Source: Pyrinomonadaceae bacterium
GTDB lineage: Bacteria > Acidobacteriota > Blastocatellia > Pyrinomonadales > Pyrinomonadaceae
DNA length: 6,140 nt
Assembly: GCA_013695245.1 (NCBI GenBank)
Contig: JACDAW010000233.1
Span: 1 to 6,140, forward strand
Direction: 5' to 3'
This document shows positions 3,756 to 6,140 of this stretch, piece after piece. Position 1 is the first letter of the stretch. Each line of letters begins with the position of its first letter. Position numbers and translations under genes: made by a program. The notes under the pieces were generated by a model. The model saw only the letters and a program-made list of their open reading frames with translations, did no database searches and was not told the origin of the DNA.

Positions 3756-6140
3756 CTATTTATAATCGGTTATCAAAACAACATTATTGTTTATGACGCC
3801 GCGCGAGGCGGCGAGTTGTTTGCCATCGCGCGACCAGCCGTAAGAGAAGATTCGCTCCTCTTTGAAATTTGTTAACTGCGTCGGCTGGCTCCCGTCAAGC
3901 GGCAAACTCCAAATGTTAGAGACGCCGCCGCGATTGTCCCAGTAGGTCAGCGCGCGACCGTCCGATGTCCAACGAACAACTTGCAAATCGTTATAGGGTG
4001 ACTCGAAAACCTTCGTCGGTCTTCCTCCTTCAAACGGGATTGTAGCTATTTTTATTAGATATTTTTCTGCCTCGTTCCAGTAGGAGCAAGCGATTAGTTT
4101 TCCGTCCGGCGAAACAGACGGTAGCTCTGAAAAGTAGTCGGTTAGCTGCACCGCTTCGCCGCCGTCAATCGGCACTTTCCAGAGGGTAAACTTGCCGGAA
4201 CTAGAAGATGTGTAAATCACCCAGCGGCCGTCGGGCGAGCAGGTAGCCCACCAGTCGCTTCCGCCGCCGGTCAACTGTTTCGGGTTGAGTCCATCAATAT
4301 CCATTCTCCAGATGTTGAAAGCCCCACTGCGATTCGATCCGAACACAACGTGGCGCCCGTCCGGTGAAACTGCCGGATCAAGGTTGCTGCGCGCGTTGCT
4401 TGTTAGCTGTCGCGGGTTGCTGCCGTCCGCCTCCATGCCCCAGATGTCCCAACTTCCGCTCGCATTCGAGGCGTAGATGATTTTGCCGTCCGGCGTCCAC
4501 GAGATGCCGCCCACGCGGTCGTACTTTCCCGTCGTGATCGGCTTAGCCTGATCGCCACTCCTAATCGGCGCCACCCAAACGTTTGAGATTTGCTCGGATT
4601 GCACTGTGACCAGCGCGTGCGAGTCGCTCGTTAAACTCACTCCCATGTAACTGTTTAGGTCGTTGGAGATTCTCCGCGTTTCCCCTGTCGGGTAATCAAG
4701 TTGTAATATTTGTTTGGGCATCCCCGGCGCTTGTTCCATCGCGGTCATTACCAGACCGCTACCGTCGCGCAACCACGCGGGGCGACCGATTGACCACCAC
4801 TTCCGAGAGCCAACAGCCTTTTCCTTTCCATCTTTAACAGCTACCGCAACAACGTTCATGTAAAAGCCGCCAGCATAACTCCCCACTACGCAAGCGATCA
4901 CTTCGCCGTCGGGCGACCACGCCAGTTCGAGGAGGAAATCAGGATACCTGCGGGCGGCAAGTTTCTTCACGACGTTGCCGTTTGTATCGGCAATCACTAG
5001 CGATTGTTCGTCGCTCAGGTCGCGGCTGATGAAAGCGATGCGTGTGCCGTCCGGCGAAAGCGTCACCGAGCGATCTACGTTTGCAATCAGCTTGCGCGGA
5101 GTTCCGCCCAATGCAGGCACTTGGTAAAGGGCTCCGATGGGATTGCTCTCATCCGATGCGATGTAATAGACGTAGTTGCCATCAGGCGAAAAAGTTAAAC
5201 CTTGGTATTGGACTTCGGCGGGCTGGATGATTTGCACGTTGCTCGACGTAGCGATCTGCCTGCCCCACAAACTTTGCTTTCCGCCGTCGTTCACAATGTG
5301 AACAACGTATTTACCGTCGGGCGAGATGGCCGCGTCTGTAGATGTGCCCGTCGCGGTTAACCTCGTGATCTGCATTGACTGAAATGATGCGTCCGATTTG
5401 CTTCGACCGAGAAACTTGTATAACCCGAAGGCGGCGAGTGCTACTACTGCGATGATTGTTCCCGCAATTAAAAGCGCGAAGCTGTGGCGCGTTGGCACAC
5501 GGCTTTCGCCCGCGACCTGCTCGGCGACGCTCGATGCTGGATACGGCGCATCAGTTTCGATGGTGCGAAGCGCCGGTTGGTGAACCGTAGCTATCGCCGA
5601 TTGCGCAGCCGCATCATCGGCAGCAGCGGACGAGGCTTGAGCGATTGCGGCGGGTTGCGAGAAGCGTTGCTGCCCAAGGTCGTTTTCCAATTCGCGTCGG
5701 AGTTCTTTTAAGTCAATCGCCGCATCCTTGATTGATTGGTAACGCTCCTCCGGGTCTTTCGCCAAACATTTGCGGACGATGCGTTGCAACTCGACGGGAG
5801 CCGATGCATTGAATTCTCTGAGCGGCGGCGCGGGCGAGTAGATGATGCGGTGAAGCGTATCAATCACGGAGTCGCCATCGAACGGGCGACGACCCGTCGT
5901 AATTTCGTAGAGAATGCAGCCGAAGGAGAAAATATCTGAGCGCGGATCAATTGCTTTGCCTTGTGCCTGCTCCGGCGACATATAGCTGATGGTGCCCATC
6001 ACCATGCCGGGCTGCGTGTGCTGCGGCATCATCTCGGTATCGGCTTCGGCGAGCGAATCATTCGGCGCGTTCGATGAGTTTTGCGGTTCGACGAGCTTGG
6101 CTAAACCGAAATCTAAAATCTTCGCGTAGCCGTCGCGCGT
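3756..6140 (-). CDS. Transmembrane Ser/Thr protein kinase with C-terminal PD40/TolB-like beta-propellers; N-terminus off the right edge
   Basis: The frame is open from the right edge to the TAG at 3758-3756, giving 794 residues of a larger protein. The visible kinase part has DFG (10-12), a Ser/Thr-bearing activation loop, GTISYMSPEQ (49-58, the APE-type motif), DIFSFG (69-74) and the conserved Arg133 of the last kinase subdomain; the P-loop and catalytic HRD loop lie outside the window. An Ala-rich linker (about 160-215) leads to one membrane span (about 220-242, LLIAGTIIAVVALAAFGLY). Twelve blade motifs of the form (S/T)xDG follow at about 45-residue intervals (273, 318, 362, 409, 457, 504, 550, 592, 635, 677, 725, 770), consistent with two six-bladed propellers placed outside the cytoplasm. 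The design is that of a receptor kinase: outer propeller senses, inner kinase phosphorylates proteins on Ser/Thr. Ligand and targets are unknown. The ATG at 6032 is internal and not the start. Such fusions are abundant in Acidobacteriota. Confidence 0.94.
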   Translation of the reverse strand, partial: TRDGYAKILDFGLAKLVEPQNSSNAPNDSLAEADTEMMPQHTQPGMVMGTISYMSPEQAQGKAIDPRSDIFSFGCILYEITTGRRPFDGDSVIDTLHRIIYSPAPPLREFNASAPVELQRIVRKCLAKDPEERYQSIKDAAIDLKELRRELENDLGQQRFSQPAAIAQASSAAADDAAAQSAIATVHQPALRTIETDAPYPASSVAEQVAGESRVPTRHSFALLIAGTIIAVVALAAFGLYKFLGRSKSDASFQSMQITRLTATGTSTDAAISPDGKYVVHIVNDGGKQSLWGRQIATSSNVQIIQPAEVQYQGLTFSPDGNYVYYIASDESNPIGALYQVPALGGTPRKLIANVDRSVTLSPDGTRIAFISRDLSDEQSLVIADTNGNVVKKLAARRYPDFLLELAWSPDGEVIACVVGSYAGGFYMNVVAVAVKDGKEKAVGSRKWWSIGRPAWLRDGSGLVMTAMEQAPGMPKQILQLDYPTGETRRISNDLNSYMGVSLTSDSHALVTVQSEQISNVWVAPIRSGDQAKPITTGKYDRVGGISWTPDGKIIYASNASGSWDIWGMEADGSNPRQLTSNARSNLDPAVSPDGRHVVFGSNRSGAFNIWRMDIDGLNPKQLTGGGSDWWATCSPDGRWVIYTSSSSGKFTLWKVPIDGGEAVQLTDYFSELPSVSPDGKLIACSYWNEAEKYLIKIATIPFEGGRPTKVFESPYNDLQVVRWTSDGRALTYWDNRGGVSNIWSLPLDGSQPTQLTNFKEERIFSYGWSRDGKQLAASRGVINNNVVLITDYK

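Noticed and set aside
3800..5360. Recurrent short plus-strand motif around CCGTCGGGCGA, looking like a dispersed DNA repeat
   Set aside because: Each copy encodes the SPDG turn of a propeller blade in the kinase gene; the repeat is explained at protein level.
6030..6032. ATG at 6032-6030 as the start of the kinase gene
   Set aside because: The same frame continues upstream to the window edge and encodes KILDFGLAKL, the DFG segment of the kinase domain, so this ATG is internal.
1..6140. CRISPR array, tRNA or rRNA genes, insertion sequences, attachment sites
   Set aside because: I looked for regular direct repeats with spacers, tRNA-like cloverleaf ends, transposase motifs and terminal inverted repeats and saw none.

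Overview
The window holds five protein genes, all on the minus strand, so transcription runs from the right edge to the left edge. The organism looks like a bacterium of moderate GC. The mix of a Ser/Thr kinase fused to a WD40/TolB-type (PD40) propeller, a PEP-CTERM surface protein and a DUF1015 gene beside a SerA-type dehydrogenase fits Acidobacteriota, perhaps the Blastocatellia group. That placement is inference from gene content, not from a marker gene.

Right half (3756-6140): the C-terminal 794 residues of a membrane Ser/Thr protein kinase. The visible part has the end of the kinase domain (DFG, SPE and DIFSFG motifs), an Ala-rich linker, one membrane span, and an outer region with twelve SPDG-type blade motifs, probably two six-bladed propellers. 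Its N-terminus (P-loop, catalytic loop) lies beyond the right edge.

Middle (2954-3493): a 179-residue secreted PEP-CTERM protein with signal peptide, Thr/Asn-rich core and VPEP/helix/basic sorting tail. Its start is set by a strong Shine-Dalgarno (SD) site. Upstream are a sigma-54-like -24/-12 match and a separate sigma-70-like candidate. Downstream (2587-2953) is a 367-bp gene-free stretch with a small hairpin, a striking 20-bp hairpin and a candidate promoter for the next operon.

Left half (1-2586): a probable operon of DUF1015 (GTG start, strong SD), a RimJ/RimL-type GNAT acetyltransferase, and a SerA-like D-2-hydroxyacid dehydrogenase cut by the left edge. DUF1015 genes are known to neighbour serine-biosynthesis genes (serA/serC), so the operon is probably linked to serine or 2-hydroxyacid metabolism.

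I see no tRNA, rRNA, CRISPR array, insertion sequence or phage gene. Nothing clearly constitutes a new multi-gene system. The points most worth a second look are the 20-bp hairpin, the DUF1015/GNAT/dehydrogenase linkage with its NADP-like cofactor motif, and the sigma-54-like site before the PEP-CTERM gene.
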